Positions 23,779 to 31,197 of a DNA stretch of 34,013 bases are shown piece after piece (the first letter of the stretch is position 1; every line of letters begins with the position of its first letter). The notes beneath the pieces were generated by a model. The model worked only from the letters and a program-made list of their open reading frames with translations. It was not told the DNA's origin and ran no database searches. Both the position numbers and the translations under genes were made by a program. The stretch is from Gemmiger formicilis (lineage in GTDB: Bacteria > Bacillota > Clostridia > Oscillospirales > Ruminococcaceae), in the NCBI RefSeq assembly GCF_024462815.1, contig NZ_JANGCG010000024.1, forward strand, positions 1-34,013, in the 5' to 3' direction.

Positions 23779-25110
23779 TTACTCCGCCAATAGTGCATCT
23801 ACCTTCGTTGCCAAAGCATCCAGAGTTTCCTGGACATCGGCACCCTCACTAATAATGGAAGTCATTGCAGTAGTGAGTTCGTTATCAATTTCGCTCCAAG
23901 AGGCTACTGGCGGGCGAGCCTTTGCAGTGGTAATGGCATCCAGGAACGGTGCATAATCAGCATTGGCAACAACATCGCTATCCAGCGCTTCTTTGTTTAC
24001 CGGAATCTGCCCGCACTTTGCCATTTCTTCTTCGGCAAAATCGCTGGTCATAAACTTCATAAATTTCCATGCGCCTTCTTTATTGGCGGTGTTAAACATA
24101 GCGATGTCTTCGCCGCCCAGAACGGAAATGGAACCAGCCGATCCTGCGGGAACCTCACAAGTGGCGTACTTGAAGTCAGGATATGCGCCCGCCAACTCGG
24201 AAGTCTTCCACGGACCTTCCAGCAGCATCATGTAACGACCAGTGCCGAAACCATCCGTCATCGGAATATCACCACTGTTAAAGCCAGTGAATTCGCTGTT
24301 CTTGTACATATCGGCCAGCATTTTCACAGCGTTCACAGTCGCTTCGCTGTTCAGATAGCCAGTTGCTTTCGTGTAGTTTTCATCGGTGATTTCGCCGCCG
24401 TTGCTCCAAATGTAGGGCAGAACATTCCAGCCCGCCAGAGCCGGCTCATCCAGGCCCCAGACTTGCTGACCGTTCGCGTTCGTTCCAGAAAGCTTCTGGG
24501 CAGCTGCAAGCATATCGTCCATTGTCTTCGGGGCGGACAAGCCTGCATCGTTAAACGCTTCCTCGTTATAGAACATGATTTTCGTGTTCGTGTTCAAGGC
24601 CAGCGCATAATAGCTTCCTTTGATTTGTGCAGTGCTCATTGCACTGGGAAGCAGTTCGCTGCTAACCTCCTCAAAATCGCTCATTTCCTGATCCAGGGGC
24701 ACCAGAATATTCATCTTCTGGAATTCCGGTACCCATGCAATGTCCAGGCGGGCCACATCCGGCAGCGTCTGAGAGCTTGCACTGATCAGAATCTTGTCAT
24801 GAAGGTCACTCCAGTCATGAGAAACTGCATTGACCTTATAGCCGGGATTCTCTTCTTCAAATTTAGGAATGAGAACATTCATCAAGGTCTCATTCTCTGC
24901 GGACTGCGCACTGTAGTGATGCCAAAAGTTGATCGTAACCGTATCACCGTTGGTGGAATCATCTTTTGCTTCTTCACTTTGTGCCTCGGAAGTTTGCTGA
25001 GTTGGGGTAGTGCTTGGTGCTTGTGAAGATCCGCATGCCGTGAATGCCGTCAACATCATTGCAGCGGAAGTAGCAAGTGCCAGCACTTTTTTTGTGGATT
25101 GCTTTTTCAT
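23779..25110 (-). CDS. Sugar-binding lipoprotein of ABC importer 2
   Basis: A 443-aa MalE-like solute-binding protein. The signal peptide ends in lipobox AFTAC (C26), followed by a long S/Q/E-rich linker and the binding domain starting VTINFWHHYS. The start is ATG 25110, overlapping the GH13 stop as ATGA, with AAGGTG about 8 nt before it; the longer frame reaching 25170 lies inside the GH13 gene. It should deliver a maltodextrin-like oligosaccharide to the permease pair; the substrate is inferred from the neighbouring GH13 enzyme. Confidence 0.93.
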   Translation of the reverse strand: MKKQSTKKVLALATSAAMMLTAFTACGSSQAPSTTPTQQTSEAQSEEAKDDSTNGDTVTINFWHHYSAQSAENETLMNVLIPKFEEENPGYKVNAVSHDWSDLHDKILISASSQTLPDVARLDIAWVPEFQKMNILVPLDQEMSDFEEVSSELLPSAMSTAQIKGSYYALALNTNTKIMFYNEEAFNDAGLSAPKTMDDMLAAAQKLSGTNANGQQVWGLDEPALAGWNVLPYIWSNGGEITDENYTKATGYLNSEATVNAVKMLADMYKNSEFTGFNSGDIPMTDGFGTGRYMMLLEGPWKTSELAGAYPDFKYATCEVPAGSAGSISVLGGEDIAMFNTANKEGAWKFMKFMTSDFAEEEMAKCGQIPVNKEALDSDVVANADYAPFLDAITTAKARPPVASWSEIDNELTTAMTSIISEGADVQETLDALATKVDALLAE

Positions 25111-26909
25111 TGTGTTACACCTTCGCTTTCTGTTGTTAATATTTTTACGGAACACCCTGATGTTGTCCACATTTCTTCATCAGAGCATTTCGTTTCGGAA
25201 CTAAGTTTGTTTTGCGGTGCAGAGAATGCTGCACTTTCGTTAAATAAAACCGTTAGTGTTTTGTCAGTTGGTCCTTTTTGAGGTGGTATTTGGATTTCCT
25301 TGGTGCCGGTATTAAGAATGATAATTGCCACATCATTATCGACGCTACGTGAAAATGCGTAAACACCATTTTCATCGTCAACATATAATGTGTGGAAGTT
25401 TCCCTCTTGAAGAACGTTGCTGTTTCTTCTGCACTTGATTAGCTTTTTATACCATTCCTTTGTGTGGAGATCCTGTTTTGACTTATCCCATTGCATTGCC
25501 TGGCGGCATAGCGGGTCGTTATCCCCGGTTATGCCAATTTCATCACCATAGAATATTGCCGGGCAACCAGGCAATGTCATTTGAAGCGCAACTCCTAAAC
25601 GCAGCCGTGCAATGTCATTGCCACAAGAGAATAGGAACCGGGCCGTATCGTGACTATCCAGCGGATTGTACATCCGCAAATTCGTCTCTTGCGGATAAAG
25701 GGAGAGCATCCGATTGATGCGCTGATCAAATGTGGATACAGATATTTTATCTTTTGCGATCCAATCTGTTACGGCATCCTTGAACAGATAATTCATCGCA
25801 CAATCCAGGCGGTTTCCGCTTACAAGCCTATCTGCATCCCCCCATGTTTCACCGAGGAGAAGAGCATCGGGATATTTTTCTTTTACTGTAGCAGCAAAAT
25901 GTTCAAGGAATTTTGTTGGCATTTCATCTGCCACATCTAATCGCCATCCATCAATTCCGAATTCTCGTATCCAATATAGTCCAACCTCTGTGAAATAGTT
26001 CTGGACCGCCTCGTTTGCCAAGTTTAACTTGGGCATCCATTTATAGTGCCCTACGCAGTCATAAGTACAAGGATCTGTTTTGATGGGATACGATTGTACA
26101 AAGAACCATCGGGAATATTGTGACGCTTGGCCTTTCTCAACAACATCCTGAAAATAAGGAAAGTAAAAACCACAATGATTAAATACGCCATCCAGTAAAA
26201 TTCGGATGTTCAATGCATGCGCTTCAGTAATAAGTGCATGCAATTCTTTTTCCGTTCCGAACTGAGGATCGATTTTATAGTAATCGACCGTATCATATTT
26301 GTGATTCGAACTTCCTTCAAAAATCGGTGTCAGGTAAAGGCAAGTAATTCCTAAATCCGAAAGGTACGGAAGTTGTTTGATGATTCCGGGAATATCGCCC
26401 CCCATATAGTTTTCACGAGTGGGGGTGCTCCCCCAAACAACGGCCTGCTTGGGAGACAGTGCATTATCGCCATTACAAAAGCGTTCAGGGAAAATCTGAT
26501 AATAAATTTGCGATGCGGCCCATTTAGGAGTCCGAAAGCCATCAGTCGGATTCGGCCAAAGAAATTCAAAGAAGCTTTCGTTCATGCCTCGAAAACTTTC
26601 ATCAAATCCGTTTCTGCCATACCAGATAGTTTCTGTACCTTTTTTCAGTTCAAAGCAATAGCGGATATATGCGGCAATGCTTTTCATCCTGATAGATGTT
26701 CGATAGCAATCTCGTTGATCATCTCTTAATGATACGGAAAGTTTCTTTCGATGGATTTTACTGGGATCTTGTTCATATCTTTCCCAGTATAGTAATGTAA
26801 CTTCATCGATGTCTTTTGCAGCTGTAAATAGCTGCAAGATAAGTTCGTTCCTCGATGTGGGGTAAATAAACTCTTGCGTTGGTCGGTGATTAACCGCTGG
26901 CAGATTCAT
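25107..26909 (-). CDS. GH13 neopullulanase/cyclomaltodextrinase-like enzyme
   Basis: A 600-aa cytoplasmic alpha-amylase-family enzyme with no signal peptide. An N-terminal domain of about 120 residues (CBM34-like, as in cyclomaltodextrinases and maltogenic amylases) precedes the catalytic barrel. The four conserved regions are visible: DGVFNHCG (240-247), GWRLDVADE with nucleophile D325, GETWG with acid/base E354, and DSHDT with D421. A C-terminal beta domain follows. It hydrolyses imported maltodextrins, cyclodextrins or pullulan fragments to short sugars. ATG 26909 with AAGGAGG upstream is chosen over an in-frame codon at 26951. The gene overlaps the regulator by 20 nt and the binding-protein gene by 4 nt. 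Confidence 0.9.
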   Translation of the reverse strand: MNLPAVNHRPTQEFIYPTSRNELILQLFTAAKDIDEVTLLYWERYEQDPSKIHRKKLSVSLRDDQRDCYRTSIRMKSIAAYIRYCFELKKGTETIWYGRNGFDESFRGMNESFFEFLWPNPTDGFRTPKWAASQIYYQIFPERFCNGDNALSPKQAVVWGSTPTRENYMGGDIPGIIKQLPYLSDLGITCLYLTPIFEGSSNHKYDTVDYYKIDPQFGTEKELHALITEAHALNIRILLDGVFNHCGFYFPYFQDVVEKGQASQYSRWFFVQSYPIKTDPCTYDCVGHYKWMPKLNLANEAVQNYFTEVGLYWIREFGIDGWRLDVADEMPTKFLEHFAATVKEKYPDALLLGETWGDADRLVSGNRLDCAMNYLFKDAVTDWIAKDKISVSTFDQRINRMLSLYPQETNLRMYNPLDSHDTARFLFSCGNDIARLRLGVALQMTLPGCPAIFYGDEIGITGDNDPLCRQAMQWDKSKQDLHTKEWYKKLIKCRRNSNVLQEGNFHTLYVDDENGVYAFSRSVDNDVAIIILNTGTKEIQIPPQKGPTDKTLTVLFNESAAFSAPQNKLSSETKCSDEEMWTTSGCSVKILTTESEGVTQ

Positions 26910-27942
26910 AGGGACAACCTCCTTGTTCTCTTTGTGTTGACCTACGTTCAATCATTCTTGTTGACAGTAAAATCTGGCGCAAGCTTGACGTAGGATTCTC
27001 AATTTGGTTAATCAGTATGTCAGCGGCCTGGACTCCTAATTCGTAAGTGTTTACATCCAAGCTCGAAATCGAAGGCTCCATCACTTCTGTGATTGTCGTA
27101 TTATCAAAGCAAACGATGCCAAATTCATTGGGAACGTCACTCCCCAGTGCTTTTGCTGCTCGCATTGCTCCCAACGCAAGCAAATCATTGCTACAAATAA
27201 CCGCATCGGGCGGATTCTCCGATTTGAGTAATTCAACGACCTTTCTTTTGCATTCATCAATTGAAGAAATTTGATGAATGATCATTCCTTGATCAAACGG
27301 GAGTTCACAATCTTGCAATTCACGGCAGTACCCAATAACACGATCCTTATTAAAAAGTTCCTTATCACCATTTGTGATGAGCGCGATTTTACGATAGCCT
27401 TTTTGGAACAAATGCCGTACCGCCAGCGAACCGGCTTGCATATTATTTATATCTACCCAACTGATTTCGTTTTCGGTATGCTCGTGGCGTCCTAAAATCA
27501 CACAGGGGAATTTCTGCTCATTAAGGCGTTTGAGGAATGGCTCGTTTGCGATTGATTCAGGAATAATTACTCCATCGATTTTTTTCCCCAAGACCAACCT
27601 TTCTACAGAATCAATCCCCCCAAATGCCTCCGCGCCATTTGTGATGAGCAGATTATAATCGTTTTTATGGGCAGTGGTCTCAATTCCAAAAACTGTATCG
27701 TTGAAGAAATTGTTCGAATATGCTTCTGTGTTTTCTACATCGATAACAATTGCAATCGTATGTGCGCTGCCTGTCGCAAAACTTCTTGCAAAATCGTTGG
27801 GAACGTAATGTAGTTCCTGCATTGCTTTTTGTATTCGCTGTGCAGTTTCGTCTGAGATTACACCTTTATTATTTAGTACGCGCGATACAGTTGAGGGCGA
27901 TACCCCCGCGCGATGCGCTACATCCCGGATGGTTGCTGCCAT
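26890..27942 (-). CDS. LacI-family transcriptional regulator of cluster 2
   Basis: A 350-aa repressor with helix-turn-helix TIRDVAHRAGVSPSTVSRVL, hinge region DFARSFATGS and a sugar-binding domain (IAIVIDVENTEAYS to the FDNTTITEVMEPSISSL region). ATG 27942 follows GGAGG by about 6 nt; an in-frame TTG at 27960 is less likely. It is the first gene of cluster 2 and overlaps the GH13 gene, so the operon is probably autoregulated through the palindrome at 28073-28090. It resembles maltose-type regulators by context, not by proven ligand. Confidence 0.92.
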   Translation of the reverse strand: MAATIRDVAHRAGVSPSTVSRVLNNKGVISDETAQRIQKAMQELHYVPNDFARSFATGSAHTIAIVIDVENTEAYSNNFFNDTVFGIETTAHKNDYNLLITNGAEAFGGIDSVERLVLGKKIDGVIIPESIANEPFLKRLNEQKFPCVILGRHEHTENEISWVDINNMQAGSLAVRHLFQKGYRKIALITNGDKELFNKDRVIGYCRELQDCELPFDQGMIIHQISSIDECKRKVVELLKSENPPDAVICSNDLLALGAMRAAKALGSDVPNEFGIVCFDNTTITEVMEPSISSLDVNTYELGVQAADILINQIENPTSSLRQILLSTRMIERRSTQREQGGCPYESASG

Positions 27943-28072
27943 GTCCTTCCTCCCGTGCAATCGGTTTACTTATACAATTTCCGAAAGCAGATAATTTTCA
28001 AGTCTATTTTGTTAAAAGCAGACATCTTTTGCAGCGCATATCCGTACATATTGGAACCGCGTTGCAGTCTTT

Positions 28073-28090
28073 AATGCAACCGCTTGCATT
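28073..28090. promoter_or_regulatory. LacI-type operator of cluster 2
   Basis: An 18-bp palindrome, AATGCAACCGCTTGCATT, mismatched only around the central CG, centred just after the predicted transcription start of the cluster 2 operon. This spacing and shape suit a LacI-family repressor and also resemble MalR/CcpA-type sites. Confidence 0.65.
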
Positions 28091-28096
28091 AGCTAA

Positions 28097-28125
28097 AGAA
28101 TAGCACTCGCCCTATAAATTGTCAA
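28097..28125 (-). promoter_or_regulatory. Promoter of sugar cluster 2
   Basis: TTGACA (28125-28120) and TATTCT (28102-28097) on the minus strand with a 17-bp spacer. The start would fall at the edge of the palindrome 28073-28090. Confidence 0.7.
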
Positions 28126-28256
28126 TATAGAAAATTAATTTTGGATAAAAAAGCCAAAAAGACGGCATTACTTTTGTCACAATTACCACTGAACTTGTGC
28201 GCCTCGTGCTAATTTTTTCGCTATTGCGCAACTCAGAGTATGTTTTTCTTTACAAT

Positions 28257-29984
28257 TTACATCCCGAAATACCTCATTGCGTCTGTCCTGCTTCCGTTTA
28301 CATGTACCTCTAAGTGCAAATGGCTGCCTGTAGCCCGCCCGGTATGGCCAACATATCCGATAACCTGTCCAGCCTGTACTTGCTGACCGGTTGTGACACA
28401 AATGCTGGAGCAGTGTGCATATAGTGTTTCCAGCCCGCCGCCGTGGTCGATTTGGATGTAGTAGCCGTAACTGCCGCCCCAACTGTCAAGACCGTTGGCA
28501 ACGATGACAGTTCCGTCTGCGGCGGCGAGAATCGGCGTTTCCTCGGCACAGGCAATGTCTGTGCCGGTGTGAGAACTGACCTCGCCAGTGATGGGGTCCA
28601 CACGATGGCCAAATTGTGAGGTAATTGTACCCGCAACCGGCAGCGGCCATTGCAGTGTGCCTGTTGGGGCGCGTGTACCATCAGGAGACATGACTTCTCC
28701 CCCACCCTGCTCAAAGCCGCCGAGCAGTTCCGCCCATAGTTCCTCGTACTGCGGGTCTTGCAACAGTTGCATGTAGGTATTCTGTCGGATGGTAAAGTGG
28801 TAATCTGCCGCCATCTCGTCGGGGGTTTTGTGGGTCAGTTCGATTACGAGGACGGTTTCGGTGATTTCTGTGGTAGTCGGGTTGCCGTTCTCATCGGTGA
28901 TATCTATGGTGACAGTTTTCGCACGGGTAGAGTAGTCCACTGCGTTCATCGCCCACATAATTTCCCGCAGCTTATCCACCTGTTCCTCTGTCAGCGCCGC
29001 AACGGGTGCGCCTTGTTCATTTCCTGAAACATACGAAGAAAAGACCGCTAGGACATCCTGCCAACGAATATAGTACACATCATCGTTGGCTGTAATTTCT
29101 TGGCGGTCATGCTGTACCGTGTCGGAGATTTCTTCCAGTCTGCCGCGGTATTCTGCCGTCAGGGTGTCTACGGCTTCGCGCACGGTGACGGACGCTGCGT
29201 TGGGAGCATCGGCGGCAAAGAAGATGCCGTAAGCCGAGCCGGACACAAAGGCCACAAGGCTGATAACAATAATGATGCTAAGTGCCACGCTGATGCCTAC
29301 GGCAATGGCCGCAACAAGGCTGTGGAGGCTGGCGAGAAAGTGTCGTATGGCCGAGCGTACCGCTGTAACCGTCCTGCGGGTATTCCTGGCAGCTTTCTGG
29401 ATAGCAAGCTGTACTTGGCGGGTGCAGGTATGCATTTGTGCTTGGGTTGTTACGCTCCGCACAGTTTCATTTGCGACAGTACGCAGTTGGCGCTGGCTTT
29501 GGGTCACACCGCGAATATCGCGCGGCACGGTCTTGGCGGTGACGGCTTTTTCTTTTGCCCGCTGTCGGGGCAAATCTGCCCCACAACGCGGACGTTGCTC
29601 TGCATCGGGCAGCGTGCCGCGCTCGGTCTGTTTCGGGCTGACATTGTGCTCACAGGCGGTGTGGGTGCGGGTTGTTTCGGTTTGTTCTGCGGCGCGGCGT
29701 TCGCAGTACTTTTCTATCTGCTTGAGGGCAAACTTGCGCCCCTGCTGCACGGTGAAATCTGTGTTTTGCTTGATGGCTAAACGAGATGTATCGGTCAGCA
29801 CTACGCCGGTGTCTGGGGCTGCGGTGTAGTTGTCATCCTCTTGCGTGGAGGTTCTTTCCCGCAGCTTATTTCGGCTTTTCTCTTTGGCTTCTGTCCACGC
29901 CTTTTTCAGCGCAGCTTTCTGGATTTTCCCTGCGGCATTGCTTCTCGGCACGCTCTTGGTTGGCTTTTCCTTAATATCTTTCAT
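28257..29984 (-). CDS. Membrane-anchored M23 peptidase of the conjugation system
   Basis: A 575-aa protein. A long basic, Q/R/T-rich cytoplasmic N-terminus (1-215) precedes one membrane segment (about 221-250). An extracellular domain of unknown fold (260-430) follows, then a C-terminal LytM/M23 endopeptidase domain with SQFGHR (460 region), HTGTD (H472, D476), YAH (H524) and HLHLEVH (H555, H557), so the zinc ligands and catalytic histidines are present. Such enzymes open the peptidoglycan for the mating channel of Gram-positive ICEs. ATG 29984 has AGGGGTG before it. In related ICEs this gene usually follows virB4 directly; here 1.2 kb with a DUF2971 gene on the other strand separates them, and sugar cluster 2 begins right after it. 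Confidence 0.88.
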   Translation of the reverse strand: MKDIKEKPTKSVPRSNAAGKIQKAALKKAWTEAKEKSRNKLRERTSTQEDDNYTAAPDTGVVLTDTSRLAIKQNTDFTVQQGRKFALKQIEKYCERRAAEQTETTRTHTACEHNVSPKQTERGTLPDAEQRPRCGADLPRQRAKEKAVTAKTVPRDIRGVTQSQRQLRTVANETVRSVTTQAQMHTCTRQVQLAIQKAARNTRRTVTAVRSAIRHFLASLHSLVAAIAVGISVALSIIIVISLVAFVSGSAYGIFFAADAPNAASVTVREAVDTLTAEYRGRLEEISDTVQHDRQEITANDDVYYIRWQDVLAVFSSYVSGNEQGAPVAALTEEQVDKLREIMWAMNAVDYSTRAKTVTIDITDENGNPTTTEITETVLVIELTHKTPDEMAADYHFTIRQNTYMQLLQDPQYEELWAELLGGFEQGGGEVMSPDGTRAPTGTLQWPLPVAGTITSQFGHRVDPITGEVSSHTGTDIACAEETPILAAADGTVIVANGLDSWGGSYGYYIQIDHGGGLETLYAHCSSICVTTGQQVQAGQVIGYVGHTGRATGSHLHLEVHVNGSRTDAMRYFGM

Positions 29985-30343
29985 GGCATCACCCCTGTCA
30001 TAAATTAATCAAATAGAATTTCAAAATCGTTCAAATGGCTTTTAAATTCCGAACAGAAGTCACCGCTATAATTAATCTCGTAATCAAGAAACAAACGCGG
30101 GAAGCATCCCGCACTCACCACTGCGCCTTAGACCATGCTAAGACCGCCGTCCGGTCAAGGCAGATAACAAGTCAGCTATAATGCCATTACATATAATAAA
30201 ATTAACCGTCATATTCATCCAATCGAGAATATGGAGGCTTCCTTTTCAAGCAACACCTTCTCTGGTATAATAGAAGTATTTCGATTACTATTTATCGTCA
30301 AAAAGCCATTTTAAAGTTAAGAGACATTCAACAGGAGGCTTCT
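29985..30343. other. Intergenic region with three tandem hairpins
   Basis: No gene is seen. Three short perfect hairpins follow one another: GCGGGA/TCCCGC (30097-30112), CTTAG/CTAAG (30127-30142) and GACCG/CGGTC (30142-30156). On the minus strand the first is followed by GTTTGTTT, so it may terminate transcripts coming from virB4. The right part holds the promoter of the DUF2971 gene. A weak minus-strand promoter for the M23 gene may lie near 30070-30100. Confidence 0.5.
30243..30271 (+). promoter_or_regulatory. Promoter of the second DUF2971 gene
   Basis: TTTTCA (30243-30248), a 17-bp spacer and a perfect TATAAT (30266-30271), 72 bp before the ATG. Confidence 0.65.
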
Positions 30344-31162
30344 ATGAATTACGAGACATATATTAACTTGATCCTTTCTGGGAACCCTCATGATGCCAAT
30401 AGATATAAAGCCGCCTTTATTCCCAATCGCTTATATAAATATTATAGTCTGGGAGATGACCCCGCACTTAATGAATTGAAATTAGAAACTCTTTCTCGTG
30501 GTGAGGTATACTTATCCAAAATGGAAGAGTTTAATGATCCTTTCGAGGGGAAGGCTCTCTATTTCAATAAATCTTTGCTTGAAGAAAAGGGATGGAGTCG
30601 TTCTCTCATAGAGACGGTCTCAGATACACTTAGAAACAATTATCGAATAGCTTGTTTCTGCAACGCGGAGGAAAAGGAGCAAAATATGCCTATGTGGGCA
30701 TACTATGCAAATAACCACCAAGGATTTTGTGTCGAACACACATTTAATCTTGATTATATGACCTTTCTCTATCCTGTTTCGTATGAACCCAAGCGTATTC
30801 TTGCAGACAAACTCATGACAACTTTTATCAATGATATGTTTGACGCCACACAAAATCACGCTCCTCTTTCACAAGAAGCACAAGAGCGTATGCTACTCTT
30901 ATACCTCACAAACATAATCAAACACAAAAGTTGGGAACACGAAAGAGAAATTAGAGCCGTAATTCCATTCCCTGATGGTAGTAGGCCATACATATCTGCT
31001 CCGCCAACCAATATATACATTGGTTTAAATTGCTCGGCTGAACATTGCTCTCGTCTTATTAATGTTGCAAAAAATTTTGCGCCCGCCTGTAACATATACA
31101 AAATGGTATTTGATGATAATACATCTGATAGCATACAATTGCAAGAAATTTCTCTCTTATAA
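30344..31162 (+). CDS. DUF2971-family protein (complete)
   Basis: A 272-aa protein with all recognisable blocks of the family: LYKYYS, YLSKMEEFNDPFEG, IACFCN, MPMWAYYANNHQGFCVE, a C-terminal IKHKSWEHEREIRAV block, and IYIGLNCS. The biochemical function is unknown. A ribosome binding site AGGAGG lies 6 nt before the ATG and the gene has its own promoter. It is AT-rich compared with the GC-rich virB4 and M23 genes on either side and is read against them, ending 36 bp from the virB4 stop. That is the picture of a single-gene cargo insertion into the conjugation operon; a defence or stress role is possible but unproven. Confidence 0.8.
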   Translation: MNYETYINLILSGNPHDANRYKAAFIPNRLYKYYSLGDDPALNELKLETLSRGEVYLSKMEEFNDPFEGKALYFNKSLLEEKGWSRSLIETVSDTLRNNYRIACFCNAEEKEQNMPMWAYYANNHQGFCVEHTFNLDYMTFLYPVSYEPKRILADKLMTTFINDMFDATQNHAPLSQEAQERMLLLYLTNIIKHKSWEHEREIRAVIPFPDGSRPYISAPPTNIYIGLNCSAEHCSRLINVAKNFAPACNIYKMVFDDNTSDSIQLQEISLL

Positions 31163-31197
31163 TTATTAGGTGGACTTCTATTTCTATTAGACATCTG

